A DNA stretch of 64,000 nucleotides from Prevotellaceae bacterium (GCA_015257125.1 JABZKU010000002.1:77416-141415); one strand, 5' to 3'. Shown: positions 1 to 8,859, numbered from the stretch's first letter. The notes: generated by a model from the sequence alone, not told the origin. Program-made: numbers and translations.

Positions 1-49
1 GCTGATTGAAGATCGCTGTGTGCGCCGATACGGCACAGCGACGAAGCAT
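1..49 (-). CDS. possible 5' end of a gene running off the left edge
   Basis: On the minus strand an ATG at 47-49 opens a frame that stays open to the window edge (first residues MLRRCAVSAHTAIF). It lies about 30 bases downstream of a good Bacteroidetes-type -7 box (80-87). Only 16 codons are visible, so no family can be named, and the start could equally be a chance ATG in the leader of a gene further left. Confidence 0.25.
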   Translation of the reverse strand, partial: MLRRCAVSAHTAIFNQ

Positions 50-79
50 TTCGCCGCCACCGATGGGCACTATTTCGTG

Positions 80-87
80 CAAAAATA
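80..87 (-). promoter_or_regulatory. Bacteroidetes -7 box (TATTTTTG)
   Basis: The minus strand reads TATTTTTG followed by CAC, matching TAnnTTTG. It points out of the window to the left. No clear TTTG -33 element was seen. Confidence 0.45.
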
Positions 88-245
88 CAAATTACCACGG
101 ACTATTTCGATTATGCATACGCTTTTTTCCGACGGCTCTTCCCCTGATAATCAGAAAATAAGCGCGCTGCGTCGCCCGTTTTTCGCGTTTTTAGACCTGG
201 CTCCACCACTCTTCGCTCGATGAAATCGGCCAAAATGAAATGGTC

Positions 246-277
246 TTTGGCTTTTTGCACAAAAAGTCCTACTTTTG
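246..277 (+). promoter_or_regulatory. promoter for the DUF2851 gene
   Basis: TTTG (246-249) and TACTTTTG (270-277) are separated by 20 bases, the Bacteroidetes sigma spacing. Transcription would start near 284, leaving a leader of about 65 bases to the ATG at 350. The -7 box lies inside a unit of the intergenic AAAAGTCC..ACTTTTG repeat family. Confidence 0.6.
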
Positions 278-349
278 TCCTCATCGCACGGCAAAGATCT
301 TTTTTTCGCCGATCCTTGCCGTCGCCGTTTCACACTAACGCGCCATGCC

Positions 350-1777
350 ATGGAAGCTCTTTTACATTACGCTTGGCAGCACCGGCTCTTTCTCCCCGAG
401 CCGATGCGCACTGTCGACGGCCTTTCGCTCGAAATCATCGACACGGGACTGCACAACCACGATGCGGGCCCCGATTTCTTCAACGCCAAAATCAAAATCG
501 GCGGACAGCTGTGGGTCGGTAACGTCGAAATCCACGAACGATCGTCTGATTGGTACAGACACGGCCATGAAACCGACGAAAACTACAACAATGTGGTGCT
601 GCACGTGGTACGCATCGCCGATTGCACCGTCGAAACGGCCAACGGACATGCCTTGCCCCAGTGGGAAATAGCGGTACCCGAAACACTGACTGCGCAGTTC
701 GAAGCCTTGTGCACCGCACCACACTACCCTCCTTGCCGCGAAACGCTCGAAACCATCGATGATTTCGCACGAAAAGCATGGCTCTGCGCGCTCACCGTCG
801 AACGGCTCGAAGAAAAAACGGAACGCATCTTATATTGGCTTCGAGAAACAGCGGGAGATTGGGAACGCACGTTCTTCATCACGCTGGCGCGCGCCTTCGG
901 CTTCGGGAAAAACAGCGAAGCCTTTCAACTTTGGGCGGCGACCCTCGATCCGCAGCACATGGCCAAGCACCGGGACAACGCTTTTCAAATAGAAGCGCTC
1001 TTTTTCGGCCAAGCCGGACTCCTCGACGCCGAAGCGACGCCTGCACATCAGCACGACGAACATTTCCAACAACTCGAAAAAGAATATCACTTTTTAAGAC
1101 AGAAATTTGTAATCTCGCCGATTTCATCGAGCGAATGGCGATTTCTAAGGCTTCGTCCGCAGAATTTTCCGCATGTTCGGCTGGCTCAAATGGCTGCGCT
1201 TTACGTATCGGGGCATTTATCGTTCGATGCAGTGAGAGAGTGTGAGGAACTCGACGAACTGCGTAACAAATTCGTTTTCAACACACTACCCTATTGGAAA
1301 ACGCATTATACATTCGGCAAAAAAGAGGAGAAATCAGCGAAAAAGATTGACATTTCAAAAAGTAGCAGCCAGATAAAAAATGCCGATTCCATCGAATTAG
1401 CACCTTCTTGTGAGCCGGAAACACCGACAAGCGAGAAAAAAACACGCCGCACAGCACATCGCGGCGAAAAAAGACACGATGCTTGTCTTTCACGCAACTC
1501 GATCGACCTTTTGTTTATCAATGCAGTCATTCCTTCCCTATTTGCCTACGCGCGTACACACCATGACGACGAACGTGCTGCACGTGCGCTCGAATGGCTC
1601 GAGCAACTGCGGGCGGAAAGCAATGCAACGGTGCGGGCTTGGCACGAAGCGGGACTCACCGCGCGACATGCAGCCGACTCGCAGGCGCTGCTCCAACTAA
1701 AACAACACTACTGCGATCGCAAAGATTGTCTACGCTGTCGCTTCGGTGCCTGTTTTATGCGCGCCGCTCACCGATAA
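350..1777 (+). CDS. DUF2851 family protein
   Basis: A 475-residue member of DUF2851, a Bacteroidetes family without an assigned reaction. The N-terminal core (GLHNHDAGPDFFNAKI, then GNVEIHERSSDWYRHGH) and the Cys-rich tail (CDRKDCLRCRFGACF) are family hallmarks; the tail could bind metal. The protein is somewhat longer than I expect for the family because of a Lys/Ser/Glu-rich low-complexity insert at roughly residues 323-380, whose base composition also differs from the rest. The frame is open from a TTG at 275, but the ATG at 350 begins the conserved MEALLHYAW and lies properly behind the promoter at 246-277. It is monocistronic; the next gene is 312 bases away. Function unknown; family assignment confident. 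Confidence 0.85.
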   Translation: MEALLHYAWQHRLFLPEPMRTVDGLSLEIIDTGLHNHDAGPDFFNAKIKIGGQLWVGNVEIHERSSDWYRHGHETDENYNNVVLHVVRIADCTVETANGHALPQWEIAVPETLTAQFEALCTAPHYPPCRETLETIDDFARKAWLCALTVERLEEKTERILYWLRETAGDWERTFFITLARAFGFGKNSEAFQLWAATLDPQHMAKHRDNAFQIEALFFGQAGLLDAEATPAHQHDEHFQQLEKEYHFLRQKFVISPISSSEWRFLRLRPQNFPHVRLAQMAALYVSGHLSFDAVRECEELDELRNKFVFNTLPYWKTHYTFGKKEEKSAKKIDISKSSSQIKNADSIELAPSCEPETPTSEKKTRRTAHRGEKRHDACLSRNSIDLLFINAVIPSLFAYARTHHDDERAARALEWLEQLRAESNATVRAWHEAGLTARHAADSQALLQLKQHYCDRKDCLRCRFGACFMRAAHR

Positions 1778-1992
1778 TATTTTGCACTCGCCTCCTATCT
1801 CCGTTGTTGCTTACTCTCTCACACATTTTTTCTTTGCGCTGCGCCGAAAACAGCTATTTGTGCTTCTCATCGAAGGCAGTCTGCGCAAAAACGCTGCGAA
1901 TGTAAACGCGTCGCTGCGAAACGCAAGCAGTGCAACCGGTCGCATTGTCGGTAAAGGCTCGCCGAGAGTCGCGCATAACTACGCGCGTAGCA

Positions 1993-2058
1993 CAAAAAAG
2001 TCGGCCGTTTTTCAGAAAAAGTCCCCAACTTTCGCGCAAAACTCCCCTGCTTTTTCCA
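1993..2058. repeat. degenerate 22-base tandem repeat, three units
   Basis: The 312-base gap 1778-2089 holds no convincing gene. It contains three units starting at 1993, 2015 and 2037, each 22 bases, of the form CAAAAAAGTCGGCCGTTTTT, GAAAAAGTCCCCAACTTTCG and CAAAACTCCCCTGCTTTTTC. The same unit recurs in other intergenic gaps of this window. Confidence 0.6.
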
Positions 2059-2089
2059 ACATAACTCTCCCGTTATAAATACGCTTATT

Positions 2090-2518
2090 ATGGATTTCAT
2101 CTTCTCCTTCCCCATGCGCGTTCGCGATTACGAATGCGATATTCAAGGCATCGTGAACAATGCCAACTATCTACACTACCTCGAAGTGGGACGCCACGAA
2201 TTCATCGAATCGCGCGGCGTAGAATTTGCCGATCTTCATCGCCGCGGCATCGATGTGGTCGTGGCGCAGGCCGAAATCAAGTTCAAACGCTCATTGCAAC
2301 CGCGCGATCACTTCGAAGTGCGCGTGGCAGTCGAAAAACGAGGATTGCGCTACACCTTCCACCAAGAGATTGTGCGCTCGGCCGACCCGCTCCGCGCGGC
2401 AACCGACACGTCTTATGCCAAACCGGTCTTGTGCATTCGTGCACAAACGGACATTGTGGCGATTGTCGACGGCCGATTGTCAGATTGTGCGGAACTCAAC
2501 GAAAAATTTGGCCTCTGA
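2090..2518 (+). CDS. acyl-CoA thioesterase, 4HBT/YbgC-like hot-dog fold
   Basis: A 142-residue single-domain hot-dog protein. The signature near the N-terminus, RDYECDIQGIVNNANYLHYL, matches the 4-hydroxybenzoyl-CoA thioesterase/YbgC subgroup, in which the Asp is the catalytic residue and the G-I-V-N-N-A-N-Y stretch lines the active site. Length is normal for the family. Expected role: hydrolysis of cytoplasmic acyl-CoA or acyl-ACP thioesters; the substrate cannot be read from sequence. It begins at the first ATG after the repeat region, and a small hairpin terminator follows at 2631-2650. No partner gene suggests a pathway. Confidence 0.85.
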   Translation: MDFIFSFPMRVRDYECDIQGIVNNANYLHYLEVGRHEFIESRGVEFADLHRRGIDVVVAQAEIKFKRSLQPRDHFEVRVAVEKRGLRYTFHQEIVRSADPLRAATDTSYAKPVLCIRAQTDIVAIVDGRLSDCAELNEKFGL

Positions 2519-2630
2519 AGCGAAAAACTTTCAGACACCCTTTTCCTCCCTCGCAACGCGGTGCAATCGTTCATAATGTCCGATTTCATCGATGAGCAGT
2601 TCTTTACCCCTTCGCGGTGCTTTGACTTTC

Positions 2631-2650
2631 AGGGCCCGAAGGGGCTTTTT
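2631..2650 (+). terminator. small intrinsic terminator
   Basis: GCCC-GAAG-GGGC (2634-2645) is followed by TTTTT, downstream of the thioesterase gene and just before the mnmG promoter. Confidence 0.55.
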
Positions 2651-2700
2651 CATCCCCCGCGGGACGCAGCGTGCCGATCGCTTATCTGCCACAAAATCAT

Positions 2701-2708
2701 TATCTTTG
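2701..2708 (+). promoter_or_regulatory. mnmG -7 box (TATCTTTG)
   Basis: TATCTTTG ends only 7 bases before the ATG at 2716. With the usual start-site spacing the transcript would start at or within a few bases of the ATG, so the mRNA may be leaderless. Confidence 0.55.
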
Positions 2709-2715
2709 CATAGTT

Positions 2716-4608
2716 ATGGATACGACTTTTCATTATGATGTCATCGTGATCGGCGCCGGACACGCCGGTTGTGAAGCCGCCTGTGCGGCTGCACGCATGG
2801 GTGCTCGCACTGTGGTGATCACGATGGACATGAACAAAATAGCCCAAATGAGCTGCAATCCGGCCGTCGGCGGCATTGCCAAAGGACAAATCGTCCGTGA
2901 GGTCGATGCGCTCGGCGGACAAATGGGTGAAGTGACGGATGCCACCGCCATTCAGTTCCGCATGCTCAACCGTTCGAAAGGACCTGCGATGTGGAGCCCG
3001 CGTGCCCAATGCGACCGCATCCGCTTCATCGCCGAATGGCGTCGACGTTTGGAAAACACCGACAACCTTGACATCTGGCAAGACGAAGTCACCGAAATCA
3101 TCACGCAACATGGCGTGGCTTGTGGCGTACGAACGATTTGGGGTGCGGAGTTTCACGCCAAGTCCATCGTCATCACCGCCGGCACCTTCCTCAACGGATT
3201 GATGCACATCGGACGGAAAACCGTGGCGGGCGGACGTTGCGCCGAACCGGCTTCTACATTTCTCACCGACTCGCTCACTGCATTGGGCATCGACTCGCTG
3301 CGTATGAAGACCGGTACGCCGGTGCGCATCGACGCACGCTCGGTGCATTTCGATGAAATGGAGGTGCAACCCGGCGAAGACGACTTCCACCGCTTCTCTT
3401 TCCTCTCCGATCAACGTGCCCTCCCCCAACTCCAGTGTTGGACGTGCGAAACAAATGCCGAAGTACACCGCGTGTTGCGATCGGGATTGGAAGATTCGCC
3501 CCTTTTCAACGGACAGATCCAATCGATCGGCCCGCGCTATTGCCCCTCGATCGAAACGAAATTGGTCACTTTCGCCGGCCGCGAATCGCATCCCCTCTTC
3601 TTGGAGCCCGAAGGCATCGACACAAACGAGCTCTACTTGAATGGTTTTTCCTCGTCACTGCCGATGCACGTGCAAATCGAAGCGTTGAAACAGATTCCGT
3701 GTTTCCGCGATCTGCGCGTTTATCGCCCGGGCTACGCCATCGAATACGACTTCTTTCCCCCGACACAACTGCACCACACCCTCGAATCGAAAAAGGTCGA
3801 AGGCCTTTTCTTCGCCGGTCAGGTCAATGGCACCACCGGCTACGAGGAAGCGGCCGGCCAAGGTATGGTGGCCGGTATCAATGCCGCCCTGCGTTGCGCG
3901 GGAAATTCGTCCTTCACCTTGCGCCGCGATGAAGCCTATATCGGCGTTCTCATCGATGACTTGGTAACAAAAGGCGTAGACGAGCCCTATCGCATGTTCA
4001 CTTCGCGCGCCGAATACCGCATCCTCCTCCGCCAAGACAACGCCGATGCGCGTTTGACCCCCTACGCCGAACGATTCGGCACCGCCACCGCGGAGCGTTG
4101 CGAACGATTCCACCGAAAGCAAACGACAGTCGACACCTTGCTCAACATCGCTCGCTCAACCAACCTCAAACCCGCGGAAGCGAATGCGCTTTTGGAGCGC
4201 TGCGAATCGCAACCGCTGAAGCACGGCGCGAAATTGTTCGAACTCATCGCGCGACCCGAGCTGCAAGCCGCCGACTTCCGTGACTTGCGCAACGTACCCG
4301 AAGTCGATGCTTTCTTCAACGCCCTCGATGCGCTGAGCAAAGACAAAGACGAAACGCTCGAAGCCGCGGAGGTGCTCATCAAATATGACGGTTACATCGC
4401 CCGCGAACGTCAGTTGGCAGACAAGATGCAGCGACTCGAAGACCTTAAGATCCGAGGAAAATTTGATTACAACGCCCTCACACAACTCTCTACGGAGGCG
4501 CGCCAAAAACTTTCTTCCGTCGATCCGGAAACCCTTGCGCAGGCTTCTCGCATCCCGGGTGTTTCGCCTTCCGACATTTCGGTGCTTCTCGTCCTTTTGG
4601 GACGTTGA
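2716..4608 (+). CDS. mnmG: tRNA uridine-5-carboxymethylaminomethyl modification enzyme MnmG (GidA)
   Basis: A 630-residue FAD protein that works with MnmE to make cmnm5U/nm5U at the wobble base of tRNAs. The dinucleotide-binding motif GAGHAGCEAA lies at residues 13-22. Also visible are the family blocks NPAVGGIAKGQIVREVDALG, GTFLNGLMHIG and GQVNGTTGYEEAAGQG, and the C-terminal MnmE-interaction domain. Length is standard. A GTG at 2671 lengthens the frame, but MDTTFHYDVIVIG at 2716 is the conserved beginning and sits right behind the -7 box. The gene is often near oriC in bacteria, which fits the parS site just downstream. Confidence 0.97.
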   Translation: MDTTFHYDVIVIGAGHAGCEAACAAARMGARTVVITMDMNKIAQMSCNPAVGGIAKGQIVREVDALGGQMGEVTDATAIQFRMLNRSKGPAMWSPRAQCDRIRFIAEWRRRLENTDNLDIWQDEVTEIITQHGVACGVRTIWGAEFHAKSIVITAGTFLNGLMHIGRKTVAGGRCAEPASTFLTDSLTALGIDSLRMKTGTPVRIDARSVHFDEMEVQPGEDDFHRFSFLSDQRALPQLQCWTCETNAEVHRVLRSGLEDSPLFNGQIQSIGPRYCPSIETKLVTFAGRESHPLFLEPEGIDTNELYLNGFSSSLPMHVQIEALKQIPCFRDLRVYRPGYAIEYDFFPPTQLHHTLESKKVEGLFFAGQVNGTTGYEEAAGQGMVAGINAALRCAGNSSFTLRRDEAYIGVLIDDLVTKGVDEPYRMFTSRAEYRILLRQDNADARLTPYAERFGTATAERCERFHRKQTTVDTLLNIARSTNLKPAEANALLERCESQPLKHGAKLFELIARPELQAADFRDLRNVPEVDAFFNALDALSKDKDETLEAAEVLIKYDGYIARERQLADKMQRLEDLKIRGKFDYNALTQLSTEARQKLSSVDPETLAQASRIPGVSPSDISVLLVLLGR

Positions 4609-4775
4609 GTCGTTCGAACCGCCCCTCCTTCTTTTTCTAAGAAAAGACGAAAGCCCAACACCCCCTCAACGACTTAGCACGGGGGGCTACACCTTTACTT
4701 CAACCTACGACGCAGTTTTCGCCGACCCAGGCCTCGTTTCTCGATGAAATCGGCTAAAATCGACGATTTTACCTG

Positions 4776-4791
4776 CGTTTCACGTGAAACA
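4776..4791. other. parS-like ParB-binding site
   Basis: CGTTTCACGTGAAACA differs from the widely conserved chromosomal parS consensus TGTTTCACGTGAAACA at one position (first base C instead of T). The inner 14 bases form a perfect palindrome. It is in the gap between mnmG and apt. parS sites normally cluster around the replication origin and are bound by ParB for chromosome segregation. Confidence 0.65.
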
Positions 4792-4824
4792 AACAACAAA
4801 TATCAATCCCAATATCAGCGCTTT

Positions 4825-5361
4825 ATGAAAAAAGAATTGTTGCTCGCGCATCTGCGAAACATTCCCGATTTCCCCAAGCCCGGCATCCAGTTCAAAGACG
4901 TCTCCACCCTCTTCAAAGACCGCACTTGCCTGAAAGAAATGCGAGAGGAATTGGTGCGCCTCTACGCCGATAAAGGCATCACCAAAGTGGTAGGAATCGA
5001 GAGCCGCGGATTCGTCATGGGCGGCATCCTAGCCGACGCTCTCGACGCCGGATTTGTTATGTGCCGCAAGCGCGGAAAACTTCCGGGCGACACGCGCACA
5101 CAAACCTACGCCAAGGAATATGGCGAAGACACCATCGAAATTCACACCGACGCCTTCTCCCCCAATGACGTCGTGCTCATCCACGACGATCTGCTCGCCA
5201 CGGGTGGTTCGATGAAAGCGGCCGTTGATCTCGTCGAATCCTTCGGCGTGAAGAAGATCTACATCAATTTCCTCATCGAACTCCGCATGGAGGGACTCGA
5301 AGGACGCGAATTTCTGGGCAACAAAGCAGACCTTACGACGCTGCTCACGCTCTACAATTAA
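4825..5361 (+). CDS. apt: adenine phosphoribosyltransferase
   Basis: A 178-residue type I phosphoribosyltransferase that converts adenine and PRPP to AMP (purine salvage, cytoplasm). The family start IPDFPKPGIQFKDVSTLFKD, the GIESRGFVMGG block and the PRPP-binding loop VVLIHDDLLATGGS are all present. The frame is open from 4744, but the conserved protein begins at the ATG at 4825. The parS-like palindrome lies within 50 bases upstream, and a strong terminator follows at 5378-5418, so it ends its transcript. Confidence 0.95.
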   Translation: MKKELLLAHLRNIPDFPKPGIQFKDVSTLFKDRTCLKEMREELVRLYADKGITKVVGIESRGFVMGGILADALDAGFVMCRKRGKLPGDTRTQTYAKEYGEDTIEIHTDAFSPNDVVLIHDDLLATGGSMKAAVDLVESFGVKKIYINFLIELRMEGLEGREFLGNKADLTTLLTLYN

Positions 5362-5377
5362 ACTTTGCCCCTATTGT

Positions 5378-5418
5378 CGGGACGTGTTGTCGCATCACAG
5401 CGAAACACGTCCCGTTTT
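5378..5418 (+). terminator. intrinsic terminator after apt
   Basis: Arms CGGGACGTGTT and AACACGTCCCG (11 bp, perfect) with a 15-base loop are followed by TTTT. Confidence 0.8.
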
Positions 5419-5476
5419 CGTCGCTCCTCTCCCCTTCTTTCTCGATTTATCCCCCATTTCATCCGCATAAACTAAC

Positions 5477-7312
5477 ATGACGCACGAAGAACGCGAAGCT
5501 TTGGAAGCCTACCTCAAAGGGATTGTGCTCAACCTGCCCGAAAAGCCGGGCAGCTACCAATATTATGACGACGAGGGGACGATTATCTACGTCGGGAAGG
5601 CCAAAAACTTGAAGCGCCGTGTCTCTTCTTATTTTAATAAGGAGCAGCAAAGTCGAAAAACGGCCATGCTCGTTTCGAAGATCCGCAACATCACCTACAC
5701 CGTGGTGAATTCGGAGGAAGATGCGCTCTTGCTCGAAAACTCCCTTATCAAGCAATACAAACCGCGCTACAATGTTTTGCTCAAAGACGACAAGACTTAT
5801 CCTTATATTGCCGTCTCGAACGAATATCTTCCCCGCATCTTCAAAACACGCCACCGCGAACGCCGAGGAGCCACCTACTATGGTCCCTACAGCCACCTCC
5901 CCACGATGTATGCCCTGCTGGATCTCTGCCAACGCCTCTACCATCCGCGACCTTGCCACCAACCGATGACGGAAGAAGGCGTGCGCTCGGGGAAATACGA
6001 CCTATGTTTGAACTACCACATCCGCAAATGCGCGGGTCCTTGCGTTCTCGGCAAACAATCTCACGAAGACTACATGCGCAACATCGAGGCTTGTCGCGAA
6101 ATTCTCAAAGGACATACGCGCGAGGTAGCACAAAAACTGCGCGAAGAGATGGGATCTTTGGCCGAACAACTCCGCTTCGAAGAAGCCGCCGCTCTCAAGA
6201 AGAAGTATGATTTGGTGGAGAATTTCCGCGCGAAATCCGAGGTCGTATCGAATGTGAGCTACGATATCGACGTTTTCTCCATTGAAAGCGACGAAAAAAT
6301 CGCCTTCATCAACTTCCTGCACGTCGTGAATGGGGCGATCACACAGTCTTTCACCTTCGAGTTCAAGAAGAAGCTCGATGAAACCGACGATACGCTGCTC
6401 GCCCTCGGCATTGTCGAGATGCGCGAACGCTTCTCTTCGCAATCACCCGAGATTGTGCTGCCCTTCCCGGTCGAATTGCCGGAGGGATATGCCAAACAAG
6501 TGGTGCCGCAAATGGGCGGTAAGCGCACCCTCCTCGACCTTTCGCGACAGAACGTGAAGCAATACAAGTTCGACCGCCTGAAACAGGCCGAAAAACTCAA
6601 TCCCGAGCAGAAACAAGTGCGCCTGATGAAAGAAATACAGACGCAGCTGGGACTTCCTACCCTACCGATGCGCATCGAACTCTTCGACAACTCCAACATC
6701 TCGGGCGAAGATGCCGTGGCCGCCTGCGTGGTCTTCGAGAAACTCAAGCCCGCGAAGAAACTCTACCGCAAATTCCATATTAAAACCGTGGTGGGACCGG
6801 ACGATTATGCCTCCATGCGCGAAGTTGTCGAGCGCCGCTACTCTCGACTGGCTGAAGAAGGAGAAGAACTCCCCGATTTGATCATCGCCGACGGTGGAGT
6901 CGGGCAAATGGAAGCCATTCGCGAAATCGTCGAAGACCGTCTCGGTCTGCAAATCCCCATCGCCGGTTTGGCCAAAGACAATCGCCACCGCACCCGCGAG
7001 ATGCTTTTTGGCAATCCCCCCGTCTCGGTGTCCATTGCGCTCGACAGTCAACTATTTAAGCTCCTCACGCGCATGCAAGACGAGGTGCACCGCTTCGCCA
7101 TCACCTTCCATCGACAACAACGCTCCAAACGACAAGCCTCTTCTGCCCTTGATGCTATCGTGGGTGTGGGCGAAAAGACCAAGAAGCAGTTGATCGCTCA
7201 CTTCGGCAGCGTCAAACGCGTCAAAGAAGCGCCCATCGAGGCACTACAAGGCCTGCTCGGCGCGAAGCGAGGAGAGAACATTTATCGGCAATTGCACGAA
7301 GAAATCGAATAA
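5477..7312 (+). CDS. uvrC: excinuclease ABC subunit C
   Basis: A 611-residue nucleotide-excision-repair nuclease that makes both incisions around a UvrB-bound lesion. The GIY-YIG domain is at about residues 20-100 (PGSYQYYDDEGTIIYVGKAKNLKRR is its core), a UVR/UvrB-interaction motif near residues 205-240 (EEMGSLAEQLRFEEAAALKKK), the RNase-H-like C-terminal nuclease from about 390 (FDNSNISGEDAVA, DDYASMREVVERRY, IIADGGVGQ) and tandem HhH near the end. Length is normal. The dtd promoter overlaps the last codons, and dtd starts 19 bases after the stop codon. Confidence 0.97.
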   Translation: MTHEEREALEAYLKGIVLNLPEKPGSYQYYDDEGTIIYVGKAKNLKRRVSSYFNKEQQSRKTAMLVSKIRNITYTVVNSEEDALLLENSLIKQYKPRYNVLLKDDKTYPYIAVSNEYLPRIFKTRHRERRGATYYGPYSHLPTMYALLDLCQRLYHPRPCHQPMTEEGVRSGKYDLCLNYHIRKCAGPCVLGKQSHEDYMRNIEACREILKGHTREVAQKLREEMGSLAEQLRFEEAAALKKKYDLVENFRAKSEVVSNVSYDIDVFSIESDEKIAFINFLHVVNGAITQSFTFEFKKKLDETDDTLLALGIVEMRERFSSQSPEIVLPFPVELPEGYAKQVVPQMGGKRTLLDLSRQNVKQYKFDRLKQAEKLNPEQKQVRLMKEIQTQLGLPTLPMRIELFDNSNISGEDAVAACVVFEKLKPAKKLYRKFHIKTVVGPDDYASMREVVERRYSRLAEEGEELPDLIIADGGVGQMEAIREIVEDRLGLQIPIAGLAKDNRHRTREMLFGNPPVSVSIALDSQLFKLLTRMQDEVHRFAITFHRQQRSKRQASSALDAIVGVGEKTKKQLIAHFGSVKRVKEAPIEALQGLLGAKRGENIYRQLHEEIE

Positions 7313-7318
7313 AAACAG

Positions 7319-7326
7319 TAACTTTG
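7319..7326 (+). promoter_or_regulatory. dtd -7 box (TAACTTTG)
   Basis: TAACTTTG lies directly after the uvrC stop codon and ends 5 bases before the dtd ATG at 7332. The transcript would start at or next to the ATG, implying a leaderless or near-leaderless mRNA. Confidence 0.55.
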
Positions 7327-7331
7327 CATAT

Positions 7332-7784
7332 ATGAGAGTCGTTCTTCAACGCGTAACTCACGCATCGGTCGGAATAGACGGTGCACTCCACAGTCAAATC
7401 GGAACAGGTTTGCTCGTTCTCTTAGGCATCGAGCCCATCGACACGCAGGAAGATGCCGATTGGCTCGTCAAAAAAATAGCGGCACTCCGCATCTTCGACG
7501 ATGAAAACGGCGTGATGAACCGCAATGTGGTCGACGTCGACGGACAAGTCCTCGTGGTCAGCCAATTTACCCTGATGGCCTCTTATAAAAAAGGCAATCG
7601 TCCGAGCTATATTCGCGCCGCCCGCCCGGAAGTCGCTGTGCCGCTCTACGAATATTTCGTAGAACAAATGAACAAGACCACCGGTAAGCCCGTTGAAACG
7701 GGCGTTTTCGGCGCCGACATGCAAGTTTCTCTACTCAACAACGGCCCTGTGACCATCACAATGGACACACACAATAAAGAATAA
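7332..7784 (+). CDS. dtd: D-aminoacyl-tRNA deacylase
   Basis: A 150-residue Dtd enzyme that removes D-amino acids, and mischarged Gly from tRNA-Ala, to protect translation. Both family signatures are present: SQFTLMAS (active-site SQFTL) at about residues 77-84 and NNGPVTITMDT near the C-terminus, which supplies the cross-subunit Gly-Pro motif of the dimer. Length is typical. It follows uvrC closely but appears to have its own promoter. Confidence 0.96.
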   Translation: MRVVLQRVTHASVGIDGALHSQIGTGLLVLLGIEPIDTQEDADWLVKKIAALRIFDDENGVMNRNVVDVDGQVLVVSQFTLMASYKKGNRPSYIRAARPEVAVPLYEYFVEQMNKTTGKPVETGVFGADMQVSLLNNGPVTITMDTHNKE

Positions 7785-7867
7785 GCGTTGTTGCGGCCTT
7801 ACCCCACCATGAAATCTCATTTCTAACCCAGCCGCTGCACAGCAGTGACACATAATCAAGAATAGAT

Positions 7868-8815
7868 ATGTCTGAACATCACCATTGTGACTGTGAACAC
7901 GGCCACGACCACGAAGCAAACATTTACGAACAGGCTTTTGCCAAGTACGACCTCAACCTCAACGACGAAAAAGTAGCGCAAGACGTGCACGAACTCGTTG
8001 CCAATCATCGCGAGCAATACAATACGCCCGAAGTACTCCGCACCTTGCTCTCGACCATTGAGCTGACTACGCTCACCGTGACCGACTCGCACGAAAATGT
8101 CCTGCGCTTTACCGAAAGCGTAAACCGCTGGAGCGATCAACATCCCGACCTTCCGCCTTTGGCCACCATCTGTGTTTATCCTAACTTCGCAGCCACCGTG
8201 AGCCAAAACCTGCAGGCCGACGGCGTACGTGTGGCTTGTGTGAGCGGCGGTTTCCCCGCTTCTCAGACCTTCATCGAGGTGAAGACGACCGAAACAGCGC
8301 TCGCCCTCAAAGATGGCGCCGATGAAATCGATATGGTGCTCTCTGTTGGTGCTTTCCAAAGCGGAGATTACGAAACCTGCGCCGATGAAATCGAAGAACT
8401 GAAGGCAGTTTGCGGCGAACACCCCTTGAAGGTGATCCTCGAAACGGGCGAATTGAAAGCCGCTTCGGAGATCAAAAAGGCCTCTATCATCGCGATGTAT
8501 TCCGGAGCGGACTACATCAAGACCTCGACTGGTAAGGTTGCTGTCGCTGCCACGCCGGAAGCCGCGCTGGTGATGTGCACTGCCATTCGCGAATACCGCG
8601 AACTCACCGGCCGCACCGTGGGCTTTAAGGCCGCAGGTGGCATTAAAACCGTCGATGAAGCCGTAGATTTCTACACCATTGTGGCCGAAACGCTCGGCGA
8701 AGACTACATCAAGCAAGGACACTTCCGCATTGGCACCAGCCGCCTCGCCAATCTCCTCGCTTCTGCCATTGTAGGCGAAGACATCGCCCCCTTCAACAAC
8801 AAAGGCAACTACTAA
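7868..8815 (+). CDS. deoC: deoxyribose-phosphate aldolase with His-rich N-terminus
   Basis: A 315-residue class I aldolase that splits 2-deoxyribose-5-phosphate into glyceraldehyde-3-phosphate and acetaldehyde (deoxynucleoside catabolism). The Schiff-base lysine lies in DYIKTSTGK; GADEIDMVLSVGAF and GFKAAGGIKTVDEA are the other family blocks. It is longer than the approximately 220-260 residues usual elsewhere, with extra sequence at the N-terminus. The first 17 residues, MSEHHHCDCEHGHDHEA, are very rich in His/Cys/Asp and look able to bind a metal. A perfect terminator follows, so it is the last gene of this block. Confidence 0.95.
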   Translation: MSEHHHCDCEHGHDHEANIYEQAFAKYDLNLNDEKVAQDVHELVANHREQYNTPEVLRTLLSTIELTTLTVTDSHENVLRFTESVNRWSDQHPDLPPLATICVYPNFAATVSQNLQADGVRVACVSGGFPASQTFIEVKTTETALALKDGADEIDMVLSVGAFQSGDYETCADEIEELKAVCGEHPLKVILETGELKAASEIKKASIIAMYSGADYIKTSTGKVAVAATPEAALVMCTAIREYRELTGRTVGFKAAGGIKTVDEAVDFYTIVAETLGEDYIKQGHFRIGTSRLANLLASAIVGEDIAPFNNKGNY

Positions 8816-8859
8816 TTCCCCTACTCTCCTCGGAAATACCGAGTAAGCAGCCGAAGGAA

